DNA from: Bhargavaea massiliensis
GTDB lineage: Bacteria; Bacillota; Bacilli; Bacillales_A; Planococcaceae
Direction: 5' to 3'
NCBI RefSeq assembly: GCF_018390575.1
Contig: NZ_JAHBCJ010000002.1
Coordinates: forward strand, 268,811-332,810
Length of the DNA stretch: 64,000 bases
The position numbers were made by a program, and so were the translations under genes. Under the pieces are notes generated by a model. That model made no database searches. It was not told where the DNA came from and saw nothing but the letters and a program-made list of their open reading frames with translations. The stretch's first letter is position 1, and each line of letters opens with the position of its first letter. Shown here one piece after another: positions 8,471 through 16,642 of the stretch.

Positions 8471-9451
8471 TTATTGTTGTATAAGGGTCGGTGTTTCCAA
8501 TTCCAGATGGCTCCGCAAATTCGCAGACAGTGTCTGAAGTTCCTCGTCATCCAATCTCCAATAATACACTTCGGTTGAGCTATCATCATAACCTTGAAGA
8601 GTATAAGTTTCGATCATAGGAGATCCGTTGTTTAAATAGGCGATCATTGCTTTCATGTCATTAAATGATAAGTCTGTCGTCATGTTATTACCTAATGCAT
8701 CAATCACTTCTCCGTACTTACCGACCGACGAAACGGAACCTGCTTTTTCTATCATGGCCGTCAGGATAATTTGCTGGCGCTTGCCTCTTTCGATGTCGTT
8801 GTCTGCTTTTCGTGTTCTCGCCAAAGCCAGTGCATGGCGTCCGTCAAGGTTCTGGAGCCCTGGTTTAAGATGAATGGTTTTTTTGTCGTTTTCATCTAAT
8901 TCAACACGTTCATATGGAACGTCCACTGTGATTCCGCCAAGAGCGTCCACCACATCGATAAAAGCATTAAAATTCATTTTCACAAAATAATCGACAGGAA
9001 GATCAAGCAATTCCTCGACAGTTTCTATGGAAGCTTCCACTCCGCCGAATGCATGCGCATGAGTGATTTTGTCCTGGTAACCGACTTCAGGGATATATAC
9101 CAGTGAATCTCTTGGAATGCTTAAGAGTTTGATGGTCTTGTCATTATTGTTTAAAGTGGCCAACATCAATGCATCTGAACGACTATTCATGTCACTTCTT
9201 GATTCACTATCGTCCACACCAATAAACAAAATTGAAACATTATCCTTATAGGGTTCAATTTGTTCTTCCCTCAAAGATGAGCCATCCCTGGCATGGTATG
9301 CGTTGTTTGCAGCATTTTGAGCTTTTTTGTAAAGATAGAATGTATAAGTGCCGGCAAAAAGTAAAACAGCTATGCCCAGAATACCAATCACTTTAAAAAG
9401 CGTTTTCCTTTTAGAAGCATGCTTTTTTTTTCTATAATCTCTTCTTTTCAT
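8471..9451 (-). CDS. tagU: LytR-CpsA-Psr (LCP) family protein, polymer-to-wall ligase
   Basis: Membrane-anchored extracellular enzyme that attaches undecaprenyl-linked teichoic acid or other glycopolymer to peptidoglycan. The 326-residue product has a basic N-terminus, one membrane segment (about residues 20-42), then the LCP domain. LCP landmarks are FIGVDDSESRSDMNSRSDA near residue 76, ISIPRDSLV near residue 110, the helix with VDYFVKMNF, and the arginine-rich LALARTRKADNDIERGKRQQ near residue 210 that holds the lipid phosphate. GGAGG stands eight bases before the ATG, and a promoter lies at 9559-9531. LCP paralogues are common, so the exact polymer is inferred from the neighbouring tagO. 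Confidence 0.93.
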   Translation of the reverse strand: MKRRDYRKKKHASKRKTLFKVIGILGIAVLLFAGTYTFYLYKKAQNAANNAYHARDGSSLREEQIEPYKDNVSILFIGVDDSESRSDMNSRSDALMLATLNNNDKTIKLLSIPRDSLVYIPEVGYQDKITHAHAFGGVEASIETVEELLDLPVDYFVKMNFNAFIDVVDALGGITVDVPYERVELDENDKKTIHLKPGLQNLDGRHALALARTRKADNDIERGKRQQIILTAMIEKAGSVSSVGKYGEVIDALGNNMTTDLSFNDMKAMIAYLNNGSPMIETYTLQGYDDSSTEVYYWRLDDEELQTLSANLRSHLELETPTLIQQ

Positions 9452-9530
9452 TCATTTGCCTCCGGGAAAGTCAGAGTTTACGGACTTGATTTACCCATTA
9501 AATACTCTGCTAAAATTGCCAATCCCACAC

Positions 9531-9559
9531 ATTATACTATCTGTACACTCCTTCGTAAA
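9531..9559 (-). promoter_or_regulatory. Sigma-A promoter of tagU
   Basis: On the minus strand TTTACG (9559-9554), a 17-base spacer and a perfect TATAAT (9536-9531). Confidence 0.6.
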
Positions 9560-9572
9560 ACGGAAAATTGAT

Positions 9573-10205
9573 TTATACGTCGAACTCCAGAAATTCTTTC
9601 CGCTCCAATCCGACAGTTGCCTGGCCATTTGTCAGATTCGCCATCCACTCACGAAACTTGTCTTCTTCTGCGGCAGGAACATAGACAAAAGCTGATACGG
9701 ATTCAGCGTAATCCAGGTGTTCAAGCGGAAAAGGGGACAAATGAAGCTCATTTTCGACTTTTCCGAGCCAGGTGTAGTCAATTGTCACTTTCATGAGGTG
9801 GTGCAGGCGACGTTCGACAATTCCCGTGTTGTTCAGCACGTCGGAGACCGCACTGCCGTATGCACGGATCAGTCCTCCGCCACCGAGCTTGATTCCGCCG
9901 AAATAGCGGGTTATGACTACGACTGTATCCTTCAGATTCTGCTTTTTCAGTACTTCAAGCATCGGCACGCCGGCTGTGCCGCTCGGTTCGCCGTCGTCAT
10001 TGGCTTTTTGTATTTGATCGTGTTCGCCGATCAGATAGGCGGAGCAGTTATGCGTGGCTGAGTGGTGAACCTGCTTGATTCCTGCGATAAAAGCCATCGC
10101 TTCTTCTTCTGTTTCGGCACGCGCGACATGGCCGATGAATCGCGATTTTTTGATGATCAATTCGCTTTCCCCATTACTTTTAACGGTACGGTAATCGTCT
10201 CTCAT
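9573..10205 (-). CDS. yvyE: YigZ/IMPACT family protein (YvyE)
   Basis: Small cytosolic protein of 210 residues. The N-terminal UPF0029/IMPACT domain carries KSRFIGHVARAETEEEAMAF, the HSATHNCSAYLIG block near residue 51 and the strongly conserved DDGEPSGTAGVPMLEVL near residue 75, then RYFGGIKLGGGGLIRAYG. A C-terminal ferredoxin-like domain (DUF1949) completes it. AAGGGGG precedes the ATG. Molecular function is not established; relatives are linked to translation or nucleotide handling. As in B. subtilis it stands divergent to degS and next to the tagU/tagO genes. Confidence 0.93.
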   Translation of the reverse strand: MRDDYRTVKSNGESELIIKKSRFIGHVARAETEEEAMAFIAGIKQVHHSATHNCSAYLIGEHDQIQKANDDGEPSGTAGVPMLEVLKKQNLKDTVVVITRYFGGIKLGGGGLIRAYGSAVSDVLNNTGIVERRLHHLMKVTIDYTWLGKVENELHLSPFPLEHLDYAESVSAFVYVPAAEEDKFREWMANLTNGQATVGLERKEFLEFDV

Positions 10206-10257
10206 GCCATCAGCCCCCTTGCTGTAATGTAATTTTAATATATTTCAATTGCTGTAA

Positions 10258-10266
10258 TGCTATAAT
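10258..10266 (+). promoter_or_regulatory. Extended -10 promoter of degSU
   Basis: TGC followed by a perfect TATAAT at 10261-10266 makes an extended -10. No good -35 is visible, which is usual for this class. The nine-base word GCTGTAATG occurs at 10221 and again at 10251, just upstream, and may be an operator. Confidence 0.5.
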
Positions 10267-10328
10267 AAACAGAGCCTAAACTCAAATGCCGGAAATTACC
10301 GGTTCCGGATGATGAGGGGATAGAAGAA

Positions 10329-11507
10329 ATGCCAGTAGATAAAGTAGATATACATGCACTTGATGCCATTTTCAGCTCGATGGTCCGGTCGTTGGATCAG
10401 TCAAAAAATGATATCTTTATTATTAATGAAGAAAGCCGCCGGCAGCTTGAAGAACTGAGGGAAGATTTGCGAAGGACCGATGAAGAAATTTCCCGGGCAA
10501 TAACCGAAGGGGAGAAGTTGTCGGCTGCATCCCTTACGGCTAGGGAAAAACTTCAACATGTCTCCGTCCATTTTGCTGACTATACAAATGACGAAGTTCG
10601 TGAGGCTTATGATTCTGCACATGAAGTACAGTTGGCATTCATGCTGAACAGCACGAAGATCCGCCAACTGACCGATTTAAAAATCCATCTCGAGAACCGT
10701 ATCCGGACATACGAGGATTCGATGGATCGTGCGGATCATCTGGCTGGACACGTGAATGTCGTGACCAAATATTTGACATCCGATTTGAAGGATGTCGGCC
10801 CGGCGCTGGAATCCGCTAAAATGCGCAAGCACTTCAGCATGAAAGTCCTGGAGGCTCAAGAGGAAGAACGGAAGCGACTATCACGGGAGATCCATGACGG
10901 GCCTGCCCAGATGATGGCGAACCTGGTAATGCAACTGGGACTTGTTGAACGGGTATTCCACGACAAGGGCATGGATGCCGGGCTGGACCAGCTTAGTTTC
11001 ACGAAAGAACTCGCCAGGCACACGCTATCTGAAATTCGGCGAATTATCTATGATCTCCGGCCGATGGTGCTTGACGATTTCGGGCTAGTTCCTGCGCTCA
11101 GCAAATATGTTGAAAAAATGCAGGATTACCATCCGGATATGCGCTTCACATTTGAGTCAAACGGCATGAATGCGCGGATTCCGCAGGGAACCGAAGTGGC
11201 TGTTTTCCGTCTTGTACAGGAGGCTGTCACAAACGCCATCAAGCACAGCAGGGCGGAGGTAATCGATGTCCGGATTGAGATTTGTGAAAACTGGATAAGG
11301 GCAACTGTATCCGACGACGGATGCGGTTTTGATCCGTCAGAAGCCGGGGACGCTTCATTCGGCCTTCAGGGCATGACGGAGCGAGTGGCCCTTTTAAAAG
11401 GTGAATTTGAAATCCGGACAAAGAAAGGGGAAGGGACTGAAGTGATTCTGACTCTTCCGCATGATCAGCACGCAACAGAAAAAGACGCAGGGGGGAAATC
11501 AGGTTGA
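10329..11507 (+). CDS. degS: Sensor histidine kinase DegS
   Basis: Cytosolic histidine kinase that phosphorylates DegU and so controls exoenzymes, competence and multicellular behaviour. It has 392 residues and no membrane segment, as in B. subtilis. Residues 1-170 hold the DegS sensor domain, largely coiled coil. The HisKA_3 box reads [11 protein letters not shown] with the phospho-acceptor at His189. The HATPase domain follows, with an N-box around [14 protein letters not shown] and ATP-lid glycines at [11 protein letters not shown] and FGLQGM. The ATG has GAGGGGATAG upstream. Its stop overlaps the degU start by four bases, indicating translational coupling. Confidence 0.97.
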   Translation: MPVDKVDIHALDAIFSSMVRSLDQSKNDIFIINEESRRQLEELREDLRRTDEEISRAITEGEKLSAASLTAREKLQHVSVHFADYTNDEVREAYDSAHEVQLAFMLNSTKIRQLTDLKIHLENRIRTYEDSMDRADHLAGHVNVVTKYLTSDLKDVGPALESAKMRKHFSMKVLEAQEEERKRLSREIHDGPAQMMANLVMQLGLVERVFHDKGMDAGLDQLSFTKELARHTLSEIRRIIYDLRPMVLDDFGLVPALSKYVEKMQDYHPDMRFTFESNGMNARIPQGTEVAVFRLVQEAVTNAIKHSRAEVIDVRIEICENWIRATVSDDGCGFDPSEAGDASFGLQGMTERVALLKGEFEIRTKKGEGTEVILTLPHDQHATEKDAGGKSG

Positions 11508-12178
11508 CGAACATTATTATTATCGACGATCACCAGCTCTTCCGCGAAGGCGTGAAGCGAATCCTGGATTTTGAAGAAACATTCAATGTGGTGGCAGAAG
11601 GCTCCGATGGAGAAGAAGTCATCGGACTGTATGAACAGCACCGTCCGGATGTCGTCCTGATGGACATCAACATGCCGGGTAAAAGCGGGATTGAAGCGAC
11701 CGGCGAGCTGATGGCTGCCCATCCGGAAGCGAAGATCATCATTCTTTCTATTCACGATGATGAATCGTATGTGACCCATGCGATGAAGACGGGGGCACTC
11801 GGCTACATGCTAAAGGAAATGGATGCAGACGCCATTGTCCAGGCCATCAAAGTGGTTGCGGCAGGCGGCTCGTACCTCCATCCGAAAGTCACGAAGAATC
11901 TCGTGGCTGAGTTCCGCCGCCTAAGCGCGAAAGAACACCTCGGCTCGTTTCATCAGACGGAAATCCGTCGCCCGTATCATCTGCTCACGAAGCGCGAATG
12001 CGAAGTGCTCCAGCTTCTCACGGACGGACAGAGCAACCGCGCCATTGGAGAATCGCTCTACATCTCCGAGAAAACGGTCAAAAACCACGTATCCAGCATT
12101 CTCCAGAAAATGAGTGTCAACGACCGCACACAAGCCGTTGTCACCGCCATCAAAAACGGTTGGGTGGAAGTTCGCTGA
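11504..12178 (+). CDS. degU: Response regulator DegU
   Basis: NarL/LuxR-type transcription regulator activated by DegS. The 224-residue product has a receiver domain with [13 protein letters not shown] at the start, acceptor Asp54 in [10 protein letters not shown], and the switch and Lys positions in ILSIHDD and YMLKEMDAD. The C-terminal LuxR helix-turn-helix spans roughly residues 155-224 ([21 protein letters not shown], then [16 protein letters not shown]). The start is TTG inside the TTGA overlap with the degS stop, preceded by GGGGGGAAATCAGG. Unphosphorylated DegU activates competence in B. subtilis, which fits comFA, comFC and coiA in this window. Confidence 0.97.
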   Translation: MTNIIIIDDHQLFREGVKRILDFEETFNVVAEGSDGEEVIGLYEQHRPDVVLMDINMPGKSGIEATGELMAAHPEAKIIILSIHDDESYVTHAMKTGALGYMLKEMDADAIVQAIKVVAAGGSYLHPKVTKNLVAEFRRLSAKEHLGSFHQTEIRRPYHLLTKRECEVLQLLTDGQSNRAIGESLYISEKTVKNHVSSILQKMSVNDRTQAVVTAIKNGWVEVR

Positions 12179-12194
12179 TCAGATGAAATGACTG

Positions 12195-12217
12195 CCCGGA
12201 CTCGTCCGGGTTTTTTG
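12195..12217 (+). terminator. Rho-independent terminator after degU
   Basis: A 6-bp stem (12195-12200 with 12205-12210), a four-base loop, and TTTTTT. Confidence 0.85.
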
Positions 12218-12337
12218 TGGCATCAATATTAGAACGCCCCCGAACCTTTTCAGCCACCGCATCGTCAAGGTATCGGAACGTTATTCCTTTGCATCGGAAT
12301 CCTTTCCTGTGCCAAACTATGCGAGGAGGGAATCGAC

Positions 12338-12919
12338 ATGACAAAATTAAAATGGATCCTTGCTCCGGCAGCGGCTCTCCTGCTTTTGGCAGGCTGCAGT
12401 GGCCAGGAGGAAGGAAATTCCAATTCAACCGACGAAAGCAATGCTCCCGCTGGGCAGCAGTCAGCCATCGGCCATGGCGCGGAAGACGGGGCCATCGGAT
12501 TTGAGATGGCGGACGACGGCTCGATTGAGGAAGCCACGGGCGTCCCGGAAAAAGAGAAAGCGGCCATTCTAGAGGCATTTGAGCGCTATATCAACACATT
12601 CAACAATGGAGACATCGACGGCTACTTGGATATTCTCGCCACAGGCGAAGAAGCATATGATCCGGCTCAGGAACGGGCCATGCTCGAGCAGATGGCAGCC
12701 GAATTCGACAAAGTCGAGCGGGCGCCGTCTGACATGACAATCGTCTCCTATGAAGAAACGGAAGCGCAACTGTTCGCTAATATGGAAACGACACTTGTCG
12801 AGAAAGAGACCGGTGACTCCAAAACTGAAAAAGGGCGGCAGGTCACCGTGTTCATCAAGCAAGAAGGAGAATGGAAGGTTAAGGAAATCTATTACGTCGG
12901 CAATGCGCCGGGGCAATGA
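12338..12919 (+). CDS. Lipoprotein with NTF2-like domain
   Basis: The 193-residue product begins with a lipoprotein signal (hydrophobic ALLLLAGCSG; acylated Cys at residue 20). A Ser/Asn/Gly/Glu-rich linker runs to about residue 75. From EKAAILEAFERYINTFNNGDIDGYLD to the end is an NTF2/SnoaL-like cone fold, ending in a typical strand pair (GEWKVKEIYYVG). AGGAGGGA lies before the ATG. The protein would sit on the outer face of the membrane. Such domains bind small ligands or act as partners; the function is unknown. It stands alone between the degSU terminator and degV. Confidence 0.85.
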   Translation: MTKLKWILAPAAALLLLAGCSGQEEGNSNSTDESNAPAGQQSAIGHGAEDGAIGFEMADDGSIEEATGVPEKEKAAILEAFERYINTFNNGDIDGYLDILATGEEAYDPAQERAMLEQMAAEFDKVERAPSDMTIVSYEETEAQLFANMETTLVEKETGDSKTEKGRQVTVFIKQEGEWKVKEIYYVGNAPGQ

Positions 12920-12927
12920 TTTTCTGG

Positions 12928-12961
12928 AGCCCGGGCGGTTTTCTCTGTCCGGGCTTTAATT
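12928..12961 (+). terminator. Rho-independent terminator after the NTF2-like lipoprotein gene
   Basis: A 7-bp stem (12928-12934 with 12949-12955) is followed by TTAATTTT. Confidence 0.65.
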
Positions 12962-13016
12962 TTGATTCCGTTTTTCACAGGGATTTAGTAGAATGGGGAC
13001 AACGGAGGTAGATAGA

Positions 13017-13856
13017 ATGAAAACGGCCATCGTGACCGACAGCACCGCTTATTTGTCCGGCCCGGAACGCCACCGGCTGGGCATCAGGATGGTCCCGCTC
13101 AGCGTTACTATTGACGGGAAAGCCTACGAGGAAGAAGTCGATCTCGAAGCGGATCAGTTCTATGATCTTGTACGGGAAGGTGAACTTCCTAAAACCTCCC
13201 AGCCTCCGATCGGGAAATTTGCTGATTGTTTCCAGGCACTGAAGAATGAAGGGTTTGATGCTGCCGTCGTTGTCACGCTTTCCAGTGGCATCAGCGGAAC
13301 GTTTACCTCTGCAATCCAGGCTGGTGAACTTGTGGAAGGCTTGGATGTTCATGTGTTTGATTCCGAAATCGCCTGTATGCCCCAAGGGTTCTACGTATTG
13401 AGGGCGGCGAAGATGGCCCGGCGAGGTGATTTGCCGGAAGAGATCGTGACGGAACTGAAGGAAATGAGGAAATCTCTCCGTGCTTATTTCATGGTGGACG
13501 ACCTTTCCCACCTTCAGCGCGGCGGCCGGCTTTCCGGCGCGCAGGCACTGATCGGCGGACTGTTGCAGGTGAAGCCGTTGCTGCACTTCAAGGACAGAGT
13601 GATTGTCCCGTTCGAGAAGATCCGAACCCGCAAAAAGGCGATGAACCGTATTGCAGATTTGCTTTCCCAAGACGCGGACAATGGTCCTTTGGAAGCGGCT
13701 ATCATCCATGCAAACCGCAGTGAAGATGCGGAAGTGTGGCGGGCGGAATTGAGCCGGAAGTTTCCGGACGTAGAATTTGTAGTCAGCTATTTCGGTCCTG
13801 TCATCGGCACCCACCTTGGGGAAGGCGCGATGGGTCTCGGATGGGTGAAAAAGTGA
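13017..13856 (+). CDS. degV: DegV family fatty-acid-binding protein
   Basis: Cytosolic protein of 279 residues that binds a fatty acid; in some Firmicutes it feeds the FakA kinase (FakB role). The family start MKTAIVTDSTAYL is clear, followed by PLSVTIDGKAYEE, TSQPPIGKF near residue 61, VTLSSGISGTF near residue 86, and DDLSHLQRGGRLSGAQALIG near residue 160. The ATG at 13017 has GGAGG eight bases upstream, so the longer frame from 12993 is rejected. Position between degU and comFA is the same as in B. subtilis. A second DegV paralogue is at 43985-44842. Confidence 0.93.
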   Translation: MKTAIVTDSTAYLSGPERHRLGIRMVPLSVTIDGKAYEEEVDLEADQFYDLVREGELPKTSQPPIGKFADCFQALKNEGFDAAVVVTLSSGISGTFTSAIQAGELVEGLDVHVFDSEIACMPQGFYVLRAAKMARRGDLPEEIVTELKEMRKSLRAYFMVDDLSHLQRGGRLSGAQALIGGLLQVKPLLHFKDRVIVPFEKIRTRKKAMNRIADLLSQDADNGPLEAAIIHANRSEDAEVWRAELSRKFPDVEFVVSYFGPVIGTHLGEGAMGLGWVKK

Positions 13857-13877
13857 CCGTCTATGCGGTCATTTTTT
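13854..13877 (+). terminator. Short terminator-like hairpin after degV
   Basis: TGACCG, which includes the degV stop, pairs with CGGTCA (13866-13871) and is followed by TTTTTT. The stem is only 6 bp, so read-through to comFA is likely. Confidence 0.5.
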
Positions 13878-13909
13878 ACGGTTTGTATGTTCAGAAAATT
13901 AAAATTTAA

Positions 13910-14074
13910 CGGGGGGGTGAGGAGATCGTCGCTCAGGAAGTACAGGAATTCCTGCAAGGGCGCATTTGGTTACGGGAGCTTCTGCCGTTTGGAGAAGAGG
14001 CAATCGGCGCGCTGATAACAGATGGTCTGATCGGAACGATTCCCGGCGTAACAACAGTCAGGAAGTGGCACGGG
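13910..14074 (+). other. In-frame 5' extension of comFA without a canonical start codon
   Basis: The comFA frame is open from a stop at 13907 through to 14075. Its translation has the conserved ComFA N-terminal region (FLQGRIWLRELLPFGEEAIG, then VTTVRKWHG), corresponding to the part that precedes the zinc ribbon in B. subtilis ComFA. No ATG, GTG or TTG occurs in this frame before 14075. A G-rich Shine-Dalgarno-like stretch (13912-13919) stands five bases before an ATC at 13925. Either a rare ATC start is used, or a base was gained or lost here; a G7 run at 13911-13917 makes sequencing error plausible. Confidence 0.6.
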
Positions 14075-15313
14075 GTGGCTGCTTCCCGATGCAACCGTTG
14101 CCTAACGGGGAATTCTCGTGATTTCCATGTATTTAACTGCAGAAAATGCGGAAAAAATTGCCGTTATTGCCGTCACTGCCTGAGCATGGGTCGTGTTGCA
14201 GAGTGCGATGAACTGCTTTATTGGTGCGGTCCCGACCGCCAGTCTACCGCCAACGCAGTGCTGACATGGGAGGGCCGGCTTACCCCTCTGCAGGAGCGGG
14301 CGTCCGCAGAGTTGCAAAAGAGCCTGCTGGCGGGCAGAAGCCACCTCCTTCACGCCGTCTGCGGGGCAGGCAAGACCGAAATTCTGTTCAGACCGGTACA
14401 CTGCCTGCTGATGGAAGGGAAGCGGGTGTGCATCGCCACACCACGCACCGATGTAGTTCTGGAGCTTCTGCCAAGATTTGAAAAGGCGATTGGGGGGTCG
14501 GTCATTCACGGGCTTTACGGCGGTTCCGGCGAGGGGGGGGGGTTCCCCGGGCTGGTCATCGCGACCACACATCAGCTTTATCGGTACAGGGAAGCGTTTG
14601 ACGCTTTGATTGTCGACGAGGCGGACGCCTTCCCTTACTCGTTTGACAAAACCCTCCGGCTGGCCGTGAAAAAATCACTAAAACCCGGAGGGGTGCTTGC
14701 CGTCGTCACCGCCACTCCCTCACCCGCTATACTGTCGGAGATAGGAAAAGAAGGCGGCAAGTCTGTCATCCCGGTCCGTTTCCATGGACACCCCCTTCCA
14801 GTGCCGCGGTCTGTGCCGCTTTTCGGTTACCGAAAGAAGATTTCGTCAGGAAAATTCCCGGAGCAACTAAGAGCCTGGACGGAGGAGCGCCTGAGGAAGG
14901 AAGAACCTTTCCTCATATTCTTCCCTTCCGTTCCCCTGATGGAGAAGAGTCTGCCGCTTTTCTCCCATCTGGACGCACGGATCGGCGCAGTGCATGCTTC
15001 GCATCCGGACAGGCGCAGCCTTGTCTTGGCTTTGCGTGAGGGCCGGATTCCCGGGCTTCTGACGACGACCATCTTGGAGCGCGGAATCACGATTCCCCGG
15101 CTTCAGATTGCCATTGTCGGCTCAGAAAATGCAATATTTGACCGATCGGCCATCATCCAGATCAGCGGTCGTGCAGGAAGGTCCCCGGAATATCCAGACG
15201 GGGATGTCATCCTGTTCCACCATGGCATTACTCCAGAGGTAGATGCGGCGGTCCGCGAAATCCGCCGGCTGAACAGGGAAGGAGGCAAGCTCGTTGGAAT
15301 GTCTGCTCTGTAA
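14075..15313 (+). CDS. comFA: Competence helicase ComFA (canonical-start part)
   Basis: DEAD-like ATPase that helps pull transforming single-stranded DNA through the ComEC channel. From the first canonical start (GTG 14075) it has 412 residues; B. subtilis ComFA is about 463, and the missing N-terminus lies in frame upstream. The zinc ribbon comes first (CNRC, then CRKCGKNCRYCRHC). Next come Walker A with AVCGAGKTE near residue 96, TTHQLYRYREAFDALIVDEADAFPY with the DEAD box near residue 185, VTATPSP (motif III), and QISGRAGRSPEYPDGD (motif VI). A ten-G run at 14533-14542 encodes Gly-Gly-Gly without breaking the frame. It overlaps comFC by 20 bases. Confidence 0.9.
   Translation: MAASRCNRCLTGNSRDFHVFNCRKCGKNCRYCRHCLSMGRVAECDELLYWCGPDRQSTANAVLTWEGRLTPLQERASAELQKSLLAGRSHLLHAVCGAGKTEILFRPVHCLLMEGKRVCIATPRTDVVLELLPRFEKAIGGSVIHGLYGGSGEGGGFPGLVIATTHQLYRYREAFDALIVDEADAFPYSFDKTLRLAVKKSLKPGGVLAVVTATPSPAILSEIGKEGGKSVIPVRFHGHPLPVPRSVPLFGYRKKISSGKFPEQLRAWTEERLRKEEPFLIFFPSVPLMEKSLPLFSHLDARIGAVHASHPDRRSLVLALREGRIPGLLTTTILERGITIPRLQIAIVGSENAIFDRSAIIQISGRAGRSPEYPDGDVILFHHGITPEVDAAVREIRRLNREGGKLVGMSAL
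14533..14542 (+). repeat. Ten-G homopolymer inside comFA
   Basis: Ten consecutive G bases lie in the coding sequence between Walker A and the DEAD box. Such a tract is prone to slippage, and a one-base change would truncate ComFA. Confidence 0.9.
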
Positions 15314-15923
15314 CGGTCCGGTCTTCCGGCCTCCTACATGGACGGGATTGTTCTCCGACCGGGGAAAAAGCTTTATTTGCGTGAAGTGCGAAGCAGAGTT
15401 TGAACCGGATGGCCGCAGGCCCCCACTTGAAGACTGGAATGGAACCCCGTATGAGGGGGTGCTGGATGACGCGAATTCGCTTTATGCCTATAACGATGCG
15501 ATGAAATCCTACCTCCGCCAGTACAAGTTTCTGAAAGACGCGGCCCTCGCCGCGGTTTTTTCAGAAACGCTCCGGAAGGCTGCCATCCTTAAGGGGCGCA
15601 CAGCGGTTCCGGTGCCGATGCATCAGGACCGTCTCGCGGAGCGCACGTTTCCACAAGTAGAGGAACTGCTCGTGCAGGCTGATATTCCGTTTGTCCGGCT
15701 GCTGGAAAAAACAACGACCCGGAACCTGGGCCGGCTTGGCCGGAAGGAGCGGATGGAATCTGAGCCGCTGTTTTCCCTGTCGGAAGGTGCCGAAGTTCGT
15801 CGGGCGGACTATGTCCTTGTCGACGACCTGTACACGACCGGAACAACACTCCACCATGCAGCCCATATCCTGAAAAAATACGGAGCCCGTTCGGTCGCCG
15901 CCCTGACGCTGATCCGTGCCTAA
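15294..15923 (+). CDS. comFC: Competence protein ComFC, phosphoribosyltransferase-like
   Basis: The 209-residue product works with ComFA in DNA uptake. It starts with a zinc motif (CLLC, then CVKC near residue 30) and a middle segment with YLRQYKFLKDAALA. The C-terminal phosphoribosyltransferase fold carries the PRPP loop VLVDDLYTTGTT near residue 180. The start is TTG at 15294, eight bases after AAGGAGG and inside the end of comFA, so translation is coupled. No comFB lies between the two genes, unlike B. subtilis. Flagellar genes that follow comFC in B. subtilis are absent here. Confidence 0.95.
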   Translation: MECLLCNGPVFRPPTWTGLFSDRGKSFICVKCEAEFEPDGRRPPLEDWNGTPYEGVLDDANSLYAYNDAMKSYLRQYKFLKDAALAAVFSETLRKAAILKGRTAVPVPMHQDRLAERTFPQVEELLVQADIPFVRLLEKTTTRNLGRLGRKERMESEPLFSLSEGAEVRRADYVLVDDLYTTGTTLHHAAHILKKYGARSVAALTLIRA

Positions 15924-15951
15924 CTGTCCCCGATTCGACATAACCGGCTTT

Positions 15952-15977
15952 GTTTTTTAAAGGGATATCAGGGGAAG
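15952..15977 (+). promoter_or_regulatory. Possible sigma-B promoter of hpf
   Basis: GTTTTT (15952-15957), 14 bases, GGGAAG (15972-15977). Matches the invariant parts of the sigma-B consensus, and hpf (yvyD) is sigma-B-controlled in B. subtilis. The spacing equals that of the two other sigma-B candidates in this window. Confidence 0.5.
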
Positions 15978-16020
15978 ATGTAGAATAGAACATATATAGC
16001 CTTACAAAGGAGGAGTTCAT

Positions 16021-16590
16021 ATGCTGAATTTCAATATCCGTGGGGAGAACATCGAGGTCACGCCTGCCATCCGCGAGTACACGGAGAAGAAAATTCAAAA
16101 ACTCGAACGGTATTTCACGGATGAGGTGAATGCGACGGCGCATGTCAACCTGAAGGTGTACAACGACCGCCAGACGAAGGTGGAAGTGACGATCCCGATG
16201 AAGAACCTGACCCTCCGGGCGGAAGAACGGAACTCCGATATGTATGCGGCAATCGACCTGATCACCGATAAGCTCGAGCGCCAGATCCGGAAATACAAGA
16301 CAAGGGTGAACCGCAAATTCCGTGAGCGGGAAGGTGTGGCATCCTACTTTGCGACCGTGACGGAAGGAAACGAGACGGCAGCGGCGCAGGAAGACAGCGA
16401 CACGGAGTTCGAGGTCGTGCGGACCAAACAGTTCAGCCTGAAGCCGATGGACCAGGAAGAGGCCATCCTCCAGATGAACATGCTTGGCCACTCCTTCTAT
16501 ATTTTCACCGATGCCGAATCTAACGGCACGAACATCGTGTATAAGCGAAAAGACGGTAGATACGGACTCATCGAAACCGAGGCCGAATAA
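16021..16590 (+). CDS. hpf: Ribosome hibernation promoting factor, long form
   Basis: Binds 70S ribosomes and pairs them into inactive 100S dimers under stress or in stationary phase. At 189 residues it is the long form: an N-terminal S30AE domain (FNIRGENIEVTPAIREYTEKK at the start, basic helices near residues 75-100) and a C-terminal dimerisation domain from about residue 130 (VRTKQFSLKPMDQEEAILQM, then FYIFTDAESNGTNIVYKRKDG). AAAGGAGGAG precedes the ATG. It stands before secA as in B. subtilis, with a candidate sigma-B promoter and its own terminator. Confidence 0.96.
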   Translation: MLNFNIRGENIEVTPAIREYTEKKIQKLERYFTDEVNATAHVNLKVYNDRQTKVEVTIPMKNLTLRAEERNSDMYAAIDLITDKLERQIRKYKTRVNRKFREREGVASYFATVTEGNETAAAQEDSDTEFEVVRTKQFSLKPMDQEEAILQMNMLGHSFYIFTDAESNGTNIVYKRKDGRYGLIETEAE

Positions 16591-16616
16591 CCTGCCCATC
16601 CCCGTCCTGTGTTAAG

Positions 16617-16642
16617 GCCCGCCCACTCCGGCGGGCTTCTTT
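16617..16642 (+). terminator. Rho-independent terminator after hpf
   Basis: A perfect 7-bp GC stem (16617-16623 with 16630-16636) is followed by TTCTTT. Confidence 0.8.
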
